14,642 nt of DNA from an uncultured Ruminococcus sp. (GCA_902766305.1 CACXDE010000004.1:1-14642); one strand, 5' to 3'. Positions 7,051 through 13,629 are shown, numbered from the stretch's first letter. Notes: generated from the sequence alone by a model not told the origin. Numbers and translations: made by a program.

Positions 7051-7308
7051 TCACAGCATAGTAATGTATCTACGCTGGTCTGCTGCGGAGATACCGAGTG
7101 TTTCCATCACAGAATCGGCGTTTTGTTTATCTATGGGTTCGGTAAACTCGCTTGCCATTTCAATAAAGTGTTTGATATCCTCTTCACTCGCCCTGTTGCT
7201 CAATACCCTCAGACAGGTATGATAATCCTTGCTGAGACTGCTTGTAAGAATAAACTGTGTTGGTATCGCAACAACCCCAGTTATATAATACACACCGGGA
7301 TACTTCTA
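7051..7308 (-). pseudogene. Remnant of a PD-(D/E)XK nuclease-family gene
   Basis: The 80 codons readable from a GTG at 7293 match the intact gene at 13630-14508: residues V141-M203 of that protein are fused directly to E276-L292. This corresponds to an in-frame loss of 72 codons. The N-terminal nuclease core (D45, E72, K74 of the intact copy) is entirely missing. Homology continues to about 7308, where a 5-base deletion shifts the frame. Matching segments are close (for example YYITGVVAIPTQFILTSSL is identical) but carry many synonymous changes, so this is an older paralogue and not a recent copy. It lies on the opposite strand from the intact gene. No start context or nuclease activity is expected. 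Confidence 0.88.
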
Positions 7309-7334
7309 ATTTAATACGAAAGTTTAAAGATTTA

Positions 7335-7366
7335 AGCTCAGAGCCATGTACTCTTAGCTCTGAGCT
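7335..7366 (-). terminator. Hairpin at the end of the signal-peptidase operon, possible weak terminator
   Basis: AGCTCAGAGC (7335-7344) and GCTCTGAGCT (7357-7366) form a perfect 10-bp stem with a 12-base loop, 7 bases after the last stop codon of the minus-strand operon. On that strand the following sequence is AAATCTTTAAACTTTC, a poor U tract. It is therefore either a weak terminator or a 3'-end stability structure. Confidence 0.55.
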
Positions 7367-7372
7367 ATTAAA

Positions 7373-7618
7373 TCAGTCAAGTGAATCAAGCTTCTTTTGC
7401 AGGTCTATCATGTGATTACGGCAGGCTGTTATTTCACCCGTGTATTTATTGAACCATTCAACGTCACGTTCATCCGGAGTTTCCTGGAGAAGCACCGCCT
7501 GAACCAGCGCCGACTGGGATCTTGAACGCTTTCTCTCAATCTCGTCAATAGTCTGGCGGCATATCTTGATCTCCTTTTTAAGCCTGTGCTTTTCAAAAAA
7601 GTTACTCATATATATCAC
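7373..7618 (-). CDS. Small coiled-coil protein, function unknown
   Basis: This is an 81-residue cytoplasmic protein with no hydrophobic segment and mostly charged helical sequence. Two heptad-like stretches (about 7-40, FEKHRLKKEIKICRQTIDEIERK; and 60-80, GEITACRNHMIDLQKKLDSLD) suggest a helical hairpin. The chosen start is a GTG (7618-7616) that overlaps the preceding gene's TAG as TAGTG and has AAAGGA 5 bases upstream. An ATG at 7609 would put that site 14 bases away. It is the last gene of the six-gene operon. Because it is translationally coupled to the membrane protein before it, it may act with that protein or with the coiled-coil signal peptidase. I do not recognise a family. Confidence 0.7.
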   Translation of the reverse strand: MIYMSNFFEKHRLKKEIKICRQTIDEIERKRSRSQSALVQAVLLQETPDERDVEWFNKYTGEITACRNHMIDLQKKLDSLD

Positions 7619-8079
7619 TAATGTCCTTTCTTGTCAACGGAATCAACGACTGCGCCGGCCTCAGTAAACCCCTTATCCAGATTATTGCCCATGTCGTCAA
7701 CAGCGGTCTTCATAGCCTCCAGGCGCTTCTTATCCTGCATTTGCTCAGGATATTTCATAAGACAGGCCTGAAGTTCGTTTATACTGCGCTTCTGATCCTC
7801 TGTAAGACTTTCCAGCAAAAAGCCAAAGCTGTTTGCACTGCTGAAATCAGACAGTATCCTGCGGTATCTGAGCGGAAGATCACCTTCGTTGTCAAGATAT
7901 GAGCTTATCGACTCAGAGGTCTGTACAAGATATGTCCTGAACTGAGTCCTGTACTGCTCCTGCACACGATGTGTTTCATCAATATACAAACCGATAAAAA
8001 CAAGAAGAGCAATAAGAGTTATGCCGAAAAGCACAATCGCCCGGATCATTCTGTCCTTCATCAGTTTTTCCTGTGTCAT
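7618..8079 (-). CDS. Single-pass membrane protein with extracytoplasmic helical domain, function unknown
   Basis: This 153-residue protein has a short basic N-terminus, one transmembrane helix (about 12-33, MIRAIVLFGITLIALLVFIG) and a mostly helical remainder predicted outside the membrane (N-in, C-out). The external part, about 35-153, contains QYRTQFRTYLVQTSESISSY and ends VVDSVDKKGH. The start codon overlaps the stop of the upstream signal peptidase gene as ATGA (8076-8079), and GAGG and AAGGA motifs lie just upstream, so translation is coupled. It could be an accessory subunit of the two signal peptidases or a sensor-like partner. No enzymatic motif was found. Confidence 0.75.
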   Translation of the reverse strand: MTQEKLMKDRMIRAIVLFGITLIALLVFIGLYIDETHRVQEQYRTQFRTYLVQTSESISSYLDNEGDLPLRYRRILSDFSSANSFGFLLESLTEDQKRSINELQACLMKYPEQMQDKKRLEAMKTAVDDMGNNLDKGFTEAGAVVDSVDKKGH

Positions 8080-10196
8080 GTATCCTTCACCTCGTCATCC
8101 TCTGCCTTATAGTTTTCCTCCGCAAGCCGTTTTTTCTCTGCCTCTATTGCGTCACGCATTCTCTTTTCATAGCTTGCCTCAGCCTCTGCCTGCTTTTCCT
8201 CATCAGATTCTTCATTGGCTTTTTTGCCTATCTTGATTACCGAACGAAGCTCATACAGCGAAACCAGTACAAGCGGCAATATCACAAGCATAAAATACAG
8301 CTTATTTGTATCGGCAAATGAACCCATCCACATATAAAAACCGGATTTGCGGACATATACGCCGTATATCCTGTCCTTTGAAACATTTACACTGTCGGTT
8401 ATCGGATTAGCGTCGCCCTTTGTGACAAATGTTCCGTCATTCAGTACTTCTTTGATGCGGTGAGTTACAAGCAGTCCCTCTATATCCTCCTGTTCGGAGT
8501 AGAAAGAAATGATATCGCCCTCTTTCAATGATGCCGGATCACAGCTCTTTACGATTATATAATCACCAACATGGAGAGCCGGCTCCATACTGCCAGTCTC
8601 AACTTTAAGTACAGTGAATCCGAAAACACTTACTGGATTTCCAGTTATAGCATTTATCGTCACATATACAGAAAATACAGTTGCTGCTACTAGAATAACA
8701 ATTGCAATAATTTCAACTGCACGGTTTAAAAACTTCTTGTCATTTTCTTTCAGTTCATTCTTCCAGGCTTTATATTTCTGAATTTCAGAATTGAACCAGC
8801 GTCTTATATGCTCTATCGTGCTGACACGATATTCTCTGTACAGTGCCTCCATTTCCTTCTGAACTGCTGCCTGCTGTTCAGGAGTAAGTCTGGATTTATA
8901 CACCGGTCTTGGCTTGTTCTTGCGTTCCTTCATACGCTTACGCATGAATTTGCGATCCTGTATCTTCCGCATAGTGCGGTATTTGAAGGTCTGAGCATAT
9001 TTTTTGTAATATGCTTCCATTTCTATTCTCTTGCTCTGCTCCTGCTTCTTCTCCTCACGCTTTTTCATGAGACGCTCACGCAGTTCCTTGTAATCAGGAC
9101 GGTCGGCATCCTCCGGTATTATGCCGAATACAACAGCAAGAATATGTCTTATCAGGCGCACAAGCATCCAGAATGGATTCCTTGAATACTCACGCCGTAT
9201 TTTTTCAAAGGGCTTGCTTTCAAAGTACTTGCGTTCAGCTTTAAGCCGCTGTGCGCGTTCTGCTTCCGCACGTTCCTTTTCACGCCGCTGCTGCTCCTGC
9301 TTTGCCCTTCTGGCGATCTCTGCCGGATCCTCTGGTTCCGGCTCAGGCTCCGGCTGCTCTACTGTCTTTGCAACAATATTGTCTGCCTTTATGCCGAGAG
9401 CGATACCAAACTCGGAACGTACCTCCTGTTTTTCCTCAGCAATACGCTGACGCTCTTTCCTGGCAGCTTCTTCCGCTTCACGCTGCTTTCGTTCCTCTTC
9501 GAGACGCGCAAGCCTTGCTTCTTCTTCTTTTCGCTTTTCTTCCAGAAGCGCAAGACGCTCCTGTTCCAGTCTTTCCCGCTCCTTTTCGGCTGCCTCCTGC
9601 TCCCGTCTTTTTTGTTCGAGCATTTCCTGAATGCGGCGTTCCTGTTCAGCTTTTTCTGCTGCAATACGTTCAAGCTCCGCTTTACGCTGTTCTTCGATAC
9701 GTGCTTCTTCAAGCCGCCTGCGTTCCAGTTCCTCAGCCTCACGCTGTGCGGCAAGTTCCTTCTCACGAAGCTCTTCCTGATAAGCAGTTTCAATCTCTAC
9801 AGCAAGATCTATCTGCTCTATTATCTGCCGGATGTTTTCCGGGACATCAGGCTTCATTCTGATATCGCCTGTCTGGGAAATATAACCGGCAACTCCTTCA
9901 GCATAAGAATCATTCATACTGCTGAACTGTCCGTCAAAGCGCTTTATTATCTTGGGCGCAACAGGCGCAAGCTGCTTTGTTTCCAGAACATCCTGATCGG
10001 GCGATACAGAAGATCGGAACAAAAGCATATGAAGACCAACAAGCTCGTAGAAGTCCTTCATAAAATCACTCTGCGGAGATACCGCTGAATTTTGAGTATT
10101 GATCTCATAGCCTACTTTATCATAGCTTTCGATATACTGCCATAATGTCAGACAAGCCTTAAGGTCAACATTTTTCATTATGGCATTCGTCCTCAT
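8076..10196 (-). CDS. SipW-type signal peptidase I with long cytoplasmic coiled-coil N-terminus
   Basis: This is a 706-residue protein in which the peptidase occupies only about residues 485-655. Two transmembrane helices (about 487-508 and 627-650) flank an external catalytic domain with VETGSMEPALHVGDYIIV (Ser536), VTHRIKEV (His579), and KGDANP and ITDS (Asp595, Asp601). A His in place of the bacterial-type Lys marks the S26B (SipW/ER-type) class. Residues about 125-290 are an extreme Glu/Arg/Ala coiled coil, and 365-480 are strongly basic. A hydrophobic patch (PFWMLVRLIRHILAVVFGII, about 341-360) may touch the membrane. The acidic C-terminal tail is also coiled. Family members are usually about 170-200 residues. 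The start overlaps the upstream stop as ATGA; an internal ATG at 10178 with GAGG 12 bases upstream is an alternative start. Confidence 0.9.
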   Translation of the reverse strand: MRTNAIMKNVDLKACLTLWQYIESYDKVGYEINTQNSAVSPQSDFMKDFYELVGLHMLLFRSSVSPDQDVLETKQLAPVAPKIIKRFDGQFSSMNDSYAEGVAGYISQTGDIRMKPDVPENIRQIIEQIDLAVEIETAYQEELREKELAAQREAEELERRRLEEARIEEQRKAELERIAAEKAEQERRIQEMLEQKRREQEAAEKERERLEQERLALLEEKRKEEEARLARLEEERKQREAEEAARKERQRIAEEKQEVRSEFGIALGIKADNIVAKTVEQPEPEPEPEDPAEIARRAKQEQQRREKERAEAERAQRLKAERKYFESKPFEKIRREYSRNPFWMLVRLIRHILAVVFGIIPEDADRPDYKELRERLMKKREEKKQEQSKRIEMEAYYKKYAQTFKYRTMRKIQDRKFMRKRMKERKNKPRPVYKSRLTPEQQAAVQKEMEALYREYRVSTIEHIRRWFNSEIQKYKAWKNELKENDKKFLNRAVEIIAIVILVAATVFSVYVTINAITGNPVSVFGFTVLKVETGSMEPALHVGDYIIVKSCDPASLKEGDIISFYSEQEDIEGLLVTHRIKEVLNDGTFVTKGDANPITDSVNVSKDRIYGVYVRKSGFYMWMGSFADTNKLYFMLVILPLVLVSLYELRSVIKIGKKANEESDEEKQAEAEASYEKRMRDAIEAEKKRLAEENYKAEDDEVKDT

Positions 10197-11245
10197 GACC
10201 GGCGGGATGATTTCTTATCGTCTGCTTTTTCTTTCTCGTCCGTCTTTTCAGCAGCCGGCTCTGTCTTCTTTTCAGCTGATTCCTTGCCGTCTGCTTTTTC
10301 TTTCTCGTCCGTCTTTTCAGCAGCTGGCTCTGTCTTTTTTTCAGCTGATTCCTTGCCGTCTGCTTTTTCTTTTTCGTCCGTCTTTTCAGCAGCTGGCTCA
10401 GTCTTCTTTTCAGCTGATTCCTTGCCGTCTGCTTTTTCTTTTTCGTCCGTCTTTTCAGCAGCCGGCTCTGTCTTCTTTTCAGCTGATTCCTTATCGTCTG
10501 CTTTTTCTTTTTCGTCCGTCTTTTCAGCAGCCGGCTCAGTCTTCTTTTCAGCTGATTCCTTATCGTCTGCTTTTTCTTTTTCGTCAGACTTTTTCTCGTC
10601 TGTCTTCTTTTCAGCTTCTTCTTTTTCCTTCTGTGCTGCAAGATATTCTTCTATTGCGCGGCGTTTGATCTCTTCTTCATCAAGAGCCGGTTCTGTTTCT
10701 CCCTTTCTTACAGCGATTACCGTAAGTATGAATTTGTACAGCTCAAACAGGAAGAACAAAGCCATCGGCAGCAGTATGCAAAGGAAAAAGCCTAACTGTG
10801 TACGGAGAAAAGCCATGATATTTCCGGCACCCTTGAGACGTATATTGGTCCATTTGCCTATAATATCCGCCTGATATGCCGGCATTTCATCATCAATAGG
10901 GTTGTTGTCGCCTCGTGTAACAAAGCTTACTGAATTTTCAGCCTGATGTATTCTTACGATACGGTGAGTGTTTTTTACTTTTCTGCCGTCGATAATTGTC
11001 CAGAAGGTTATAACGTCATCGACTTTCAGCTCGTTTATATCATTTATCTGCCGGGATATAATGAGGTCGCCTTCATCGAAGGTCGGGCTCATTGACTGTG
11101 ATTCAACCGTCAGTGGTATGAATCCCATCAGATTAGATACGCCGTTTCCGCTGCTTGATGAAAAGACAAGCATCGTAATTAACAGGGCAAAAATGACGAT
11201 CAGCCAAAGAATAATGTTTCCGATGATTTTAAATGCTTTTTTCAT
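10193..11245 (-). CDS. SipW-type signal peptidase I with 23-residue tandem-repeat cytoplasmic tail
   Basis: This 350-residue protein has an N-terminal transmembrane helix (8-28) and an external catalytic domain with ESQSMSPTFDEGDLI (Ser51), NTHRIVRI (His94) and VTRGDNNP (Asp113). A C-terminal transmembrane segment (about 150-178, LGFFLCILLPMALFFLFEL) follows. The Ser-His arrangement marks the S26B/SipW class, whose known Bacillus member processes TasA and TapA. Residues 180-350 form a cytoplasmic tail of EEA/KEK helix followed by five tandem 23-residue Glu/Lys/Ala-rich units. AAGGAG lies 9 bases before the ATG. The gene starts 20 bases after the TasA-like gene, and its stop overlaps the start of the second peptidase. 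The catalytic core differs considerably from that of its neighbour, so this is not a recent tandem duplication. Confidence 0.9.
   Translation of the reverse strand: MKKAFKIIGNIILWLIVIFALLITMLVFSSSSGNGVSNLMGFIPLTVESQSMSPTFDEGDLIISRQINDINELKVDDVITFWTIIDGRKVKNTHRIVRIHQAENSVSFVTRGDNNPIDDEMPAYQADIIGKWTNIRLKGAGNIMAFLRTQLGFFLCILLPMALFFLFELYKFILTVIAVRKGETEPALDEEEIKRRAIEEYLAAQKEKEEAEKKTDEKKSDEKEKADDKESAEKKTEPAAEKTDEKEKADDKESAEKKTEPAAEKTDEKEKADGKESAEKKTEPAAEKTDEKEKADGKESAEKKTEPAAEKTDEKEKADGKESAEKKTEPAAEKTDEKEKADDKKSSRRS
10214..10586 (-). repeat. 69-bp tandem repeat, about 5.4 copies, inside a signal peptidase gene
   Basis: The marker TTCAGCTGAT recurs at 10271, 10340, 10409, 10478 and 10547, exactly every 69 bases, and partial units extend on both sides. 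Each unit encodes 23 residues of the type EKADDKESAEKKTEPAAEKT with a few D/G changes. Units are nearly identical, differing mainly at synonymous or D/G positions, which indicates recent expansion. Because 69 is a multiple of three, length changes keep the frame. The false open frames on the plus strand here come from the repeat. Confidence 0.97.
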
Positions 11246-11265
11246 GACTCAGTTCTCCTTTAATT

Positions 11266-12012
11266 TTAAGTTGATTCGACAATACGGAAATTCATGCCAA
11301 ATTTTATAGTACCGCCTACGATCTTGTCAACGCAGTCCGGATCATTTCCTTCAAGCCAGATAACAACTGTATATTTATCCTTAGAATTTGCTGCAAACTT
11401 TTCTGTTTTTGTTTTCATTACAACGGTTGAGGACAGGAAAGTTTCGTCGCAGTCGCCTTCTTTTCCGCGGCCGTTGGATTTTGTTTTTCCGTACACCTTT
11501 TTTTCACCGTTTTTGTACACAGCAACACGTATAGCCTCGTCAACATCCTTCGTGACATTTTCGATAACCATTTCGCCCTCATACGTTATCTTGTCGTCAC
11601 CGGCATTTATAAGGTAAAACGTATAGGCTATATAGCTTTCGCCGTTGTGAGTGCCGTTTATCTGGTCAACGGTAACGGGTATGTCATCACCGCTGATATT
11701 TGTCATATTATACACTATATCCGCATTAAGCACCGACTGGGATATATTATAATCAGGGGTTTCCGAAAGGGTAAGACCCTGCTGCACCATGTCGTACTTA
11801 TCGACCTTAACCGTAAAGCTGCCGAACTTAGAATAAAAGTATGAAATAGCGTATGCTGCCGCAACTATCATTATAAGTATGAGAGCGATAAGGGCGGTAA
11901 TTCTCATCAGCAGCTTATATCTTTTGGCTTCTTTGGCTGTACGCCGAAGTTCAAGTGTATTTCTGACTTCCTGATCAATCTCTTTCTTGATCTCCTCAGA
12001 ACTTTTATCCAA
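11266..12012 (-). CDS. Membrane-anchored TasA/camelysin-like protein, candidate substrate of the operon's signal peptidases
   Basis: This is a 248-residue protein. Residues 1-33 are a charged cytoplasmic helix (EEIKKEIDQEVRNTLELRR). A hydrophobic segment (about 36-56) ends in AAAYAISYF, with a possible A-Y-A cleavage site after residue 55. The exterior beta-rich domain contains AYTFYLINAGDDKITYEGE, AIRVAVYKNGEKKVYGK and YTVVIWLEGNDPDCVDKIVGG. The last block is typical of secreted proteins encoded beside SipW-type peptidases in Firmicutes. The 35-residue cytoplasmic extension before the membrane segment is unusual for a secreted substrate. The start is a TTG (12012-12010) with GGAGG 9 bases upstream. 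The TasA/camelysin relation is by pattern and context and is moderately certain. Confidence 0.72.
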   Translation of the reverse strand: MDKSSEEIKKEIDQEVRNTLELRRTAKEAKRYKLLMRITALIALILIMIVAAAYAISYFYSKFGSFTVKVDKYDMVQQGLTLSETPDYNISQSVLNADIVYNMTNISGDDIPVTVDQINGTHNGESYIAYTFYLINAGDDKITYEGEMVIENVTKDVDEAIRVAVYKNGEKKVYGKTKSNGRGKEGDCDETFLSSTVVMKTKTEKFAANSKDKYTVVIWLEGNDPDCVDKIVGGTIKFGMNFRIVEST

Positions 12013-12046
12013 ATTTCAGGACCTCCGATCAGTTTTTTACGTTGTA

Positions 12047-12787
12047 TTATTCGCAAAGTTCGTCAAGTGTCTGGTAACCGCCCGACAGCGGACCGGCACA
12101 GAAGTTACAGCCAAACCGGTAGAGTGTCTCAGCGTGCGCGCTGTTTTTTACACCGTCAGCGACAGGTTCATAACCAAGATCGTTTATAGAATTGATAATA
12201 GAATTGATTGCCTGATCCGTTCTTTCATTTTTTCCTATCTGCTGAGTAACATATGGGCTTAGCATGACATAATCTACAGACAGCTCCGATAATCTCAAAA
12301 GCTGAGCACCGCCCTCGCCGAAGCCGGACAGCATCAGGTGAAAACCAAGCTGGCGAAGTCTGGTAATATTTTCGTCCGCCGCTTCATTTTTTTCCGTGAG
12401 CAGCTGCGGCGGCAGAACAAAGCAGATACTGCTTGCCGGGACAGAAAACTGCTGGCATGTTTTTTCAGTAAGTGCGGTCATGCTGTAGCTCTGGATAATG
12501 CTTGCCGGAATATCCAGAGATATCCAGTTAAAGACACGGTCGGATTCGCCCAGCGTCTGTATCGCCCTTACAAGCTGCGTAAGCTCCAGCGGAAACAGCT
12601 CACTGCTTTTCTTCGACACCTCAGCGGCAATGCGGAACGTCTCCGGCATAATAGTACCAAGCCCGGGGGTATTGAGTACCGTCCGTGAAAGGTATGATAT
12701 GCTTCTGCCGCTTGAAATATCACGCAAAGGACGGTATGTCAGTTCAATCGCCCTCAGTCCGTCAACGGTAGTCTGCACCTGTTCCAT
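12047..12787 (-). CDS. Degenerate EAL-domain protein
   Basis: The 246-residue protein matches the overall EAL c-di-GMP phosphodiesterase fold but has lost its catalytic signatures. IELTYRPLRDISSG (14-27) is recognisable as the first strand. The E-A-L-x-R motif is SYLSR (31-35), the central xExTE-type acid is absent (ICFVLPP, 121-127), the DDFG-T-G loop is LSGFGEGG (153-160), and the AEGVE motif is VADGVKN (209-215). It is therefore probably a binding or adaptor protein and not an enzyme. The frame is open to an ATG at 12841, but AAAGGA lies 9 bases before the ATG at 12787, so the shorter form is preferred. It is the first gene of the operon, 34 bases before the TasA-like gene. It has no transmembrane segment. 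Confidence 0.8.
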   Translation of the reverse strand: MEQVQTTVDGLRAIELTYRPLRDISSGRSISYLSRTVLNTPGLGTIMPETFRIAAEVSKKSSELFPLELTQLVRAIQTLGESDRVFNWISLDIPASIIQSYSMTALTEKTCQQFSVPASSICFVLPPQLLTEKNEAADENITRLRQLGFHLMLSGFGEGGAQLLRLSELSVDYVMLSPYVTQQIGKNERTDQAINSIINSINDLGYEPVADGVKNSAHAETLYRFGCNFCAGPLSGGYQTLDELCE

Positions 12788-12831
12788 ACGCTCACATCCT
12801 TTCGGCACAAAACAACATTCATCCATCATCA

Positions 12832-12860
12832 ATAACAACATATAATACCGTAAAAGTCAA
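12832..12860 (-). promoter_or_regulatory. Candidate promoter of the six-gene signal-peptidase operon
   Basis: TTGACT (12860-12855) lies 17 bases from TGTTAT (12837-12832) on the minus strand, with a predicted leader of about 40 bases to the ATG at 12787. A TATTAT (12847-12842) with a poor -35 is a competing candidate. The -35 hexamer is the same as in the two promoters at 13240 and 13569. Confidence 0.4.
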
Positions 12861-12884
12861 TTTTTTATCATCTATTTATTATAA

Positions 12885-12912
12885 GCTCAGAGCTCAGAGT
12901 CAATAGCTCAAA
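12885..12912. repeat. Heptamer repeat (GCTCAGA-type, four units)
   Basis: Successive 7-base units are GCTCAGA, GCTCAGA, GTCAATA and GCTCAAA. The same GCTCAGA word forms the stem of the hairpin at 7335-7366 at the other end of the operon. No gene is seen from 12842 to 13288. Confidence 0.6.
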
Positions 12913-12966
12913 GCAGTAGCATATCAGACTTTTTTCTTCTTTTGTCGTTTTAAAACTTCCCCCACT

Positions 12967-13162
12967 TGTCATTCTGAGGAGCACAGCGACGAAGAATCTT
13001 TTCTGTTACGCTGCTTTTGTGGTAAAGATTCCTCGCTGCGCTCGGAATGACAATAAAGCTGGTTTTGTGAAAAAGATCCTTCGCTGCGCTCAGGATGACA
13101 GAGAGGCGCTCGGAATGACAATGGGGTGCTCAGGATGACAGTGGGAGAGAATCAGGATTACA
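12967..13162. repeat. TGTCATTC-family repeat: one full copy plus tandem decayed right ends
   Basis: A full palindromic copy spans 12967-13052 (TGTCATTC ... GAATGACA). A right half follows at about 13062-13100, then right-end fragments GCGCTCGGAATGACA (13106-13120), GTGCTCAGGATGACA (13126-13140) and a more diverged one ending near 13162. The full copy closely resembles 6798-6884, including the internal GTTAC...CTGCTTTTGTG segment. Nothing here is coding. Confidence 0.9.
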
Positions 13163-13239
13163 GTTCGGAGCTACGTGCTGTATAACTTTCAAATTTATTT
13201 TTTAAAAATTTGAATTTCGTAGTGTTTTTGTTATTTTTA

Positions 13240-13268
13240 TTGACTGAAATTATGGGATATAGTATAAT
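13240..13268 (+). promoter_or_regulatory. Promoter of the antitoxin gene
   Basis: TTGACT (13240-13245), a 17-base spacer and a perfect TATAAT (13263-13268), 20 bases before the ATG at 13289. Its sequence from TTGACTGAAAT to the A-rich leader is closely repeated at 13569-13605. Confidence 0.85.
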
Positions 13269-13288
13269 GTAGAAAAGGGGGCGAGCTT

Positions 13289-13513
13289 ATGAGTACAAGA
13301 GAAATGGCTTATTCGATTCTTGAACATCTTAGTGAGGAACAGCTGGTCGCTTTCGTGAACCTTTTTAAGGACTTTTATCCAAATGAAGATGAAGCACAAG
13401 CAGAAAGGGATTCGGCATTCAAAAGACTGGAAAGCCTTAGACGACCGGGTACGCATGATATTGATGAAAAAAAGGAACTCGAAGAATATCGAAGGGAGAA
13501 GTATGGACTTTGA
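13289..13513 (+). CDS. Antitoxin of a PIN-domain toxin-antitoxin pair
   Basis: This 74-residue protein has an N-terminal helical segment (MSTREMAYSILEHLSEEQLVAFVNLFKDFY) and an acidic, charged C-terminus (DIDEKKELEEYRREKYGL). That is the layout of small Firmicutes antitoxins encoded directly before PIN-domain toxins. AAAAGGGGG lies 7 bases before the ATG, under a consensus promoter. Its stop codon overlaps the TTG start of a PIN toxin reading frame (13510), the usual coupled arrangement, but that toxin is truncated to 20 codons. The gene may thus be an orphan antitoxin, possibly kept to neutralise related toxins elsewhere. The N-terminal helices could bind DNA or mediate dimerisation; no classic helix-turn-helix is obvious. 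Confidence 0.78.
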   Translation: MSTREMAYSILEHLSEEQLVAFVNLFKDFYPNEDEAQAERDSAFKRLESLRRPGTHDIDEKKELEEYRREKYGL

Positions 13514-13572
13514 GGGTTTTAATCGATACAAATATTCTGATTGATTATATGGTAAGCCGTGAACCTTTTTGA
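13510..13572 (+). pseudogene. Truncated PIN-domain toxin (first 20 codons)
   Basis: Starting at a TTG that overlaps the antitoxin stop (TTGA), the frame reads LRVLIDTNILIDYMVSREPF and then stops. VLIDTNILID is the diagnostic first strand of the VapC-like PIN ribonuclease domain, with the first catalytic Asp. The rest of a normal toxin of about 130-140 residues is missing. The stop TGA is part of the TTGACT -35 box of the next promoter. This places the break exactly where the nuclease-gene cassette begins. Confidence 0.88.
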
Positions 13573-13597
13573 CTGAAATGATGGTGCATAGTATAAT
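13569..13597 (+). promoter_or_regulatory. Promoter of the PD-(D/E)XK nuclease gene
   Basis: TTGACT (13569-13574), a 17-base spacer and TATAAT (13592-13597), 33 bases before the ATG at 13630. It shares TTGACTGAAAT, ATGG, ATAGTATAAT and the AAAAG leader with the antitoxin promoter at 13240. Confidence 0.85.
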
Positions 13598-13629
13598 AAA
13601 TAAAAGAGGTGTAAGTGAGGTGGTGCGGT

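Noticed and set aside
8808..9862. Several plus-strand open frames opposite the coiled-coil region
   Set aside because: They mirror the low-complexity Glu/Arg-rich coding sequence of the minus-strand gene and lack ribosome binding sites or recognisable domains.
10214..10586. Possible CRISPR array
   Set aside because: The units are adjacent 69-bp tandem copies with no unique spacers, and they encode an in-frame peptide inside a gene.
10180..10874. Long open frames on both strands and in several frames across the 69-bp repeat
   Set aside because: A repeat period divisible by three keeps every frame open. Only the minus-strand frame 10193-11245 has a ribosome binding site, conserved peptidase motifs and operon fit.
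13615..13629. Upstream GTG start for the nuclease gene
   Set aside because: Its AGAGGTG site would be only 3-4 bases away, whereas the ATG at 13630 has GAGGTG at 7 bases.
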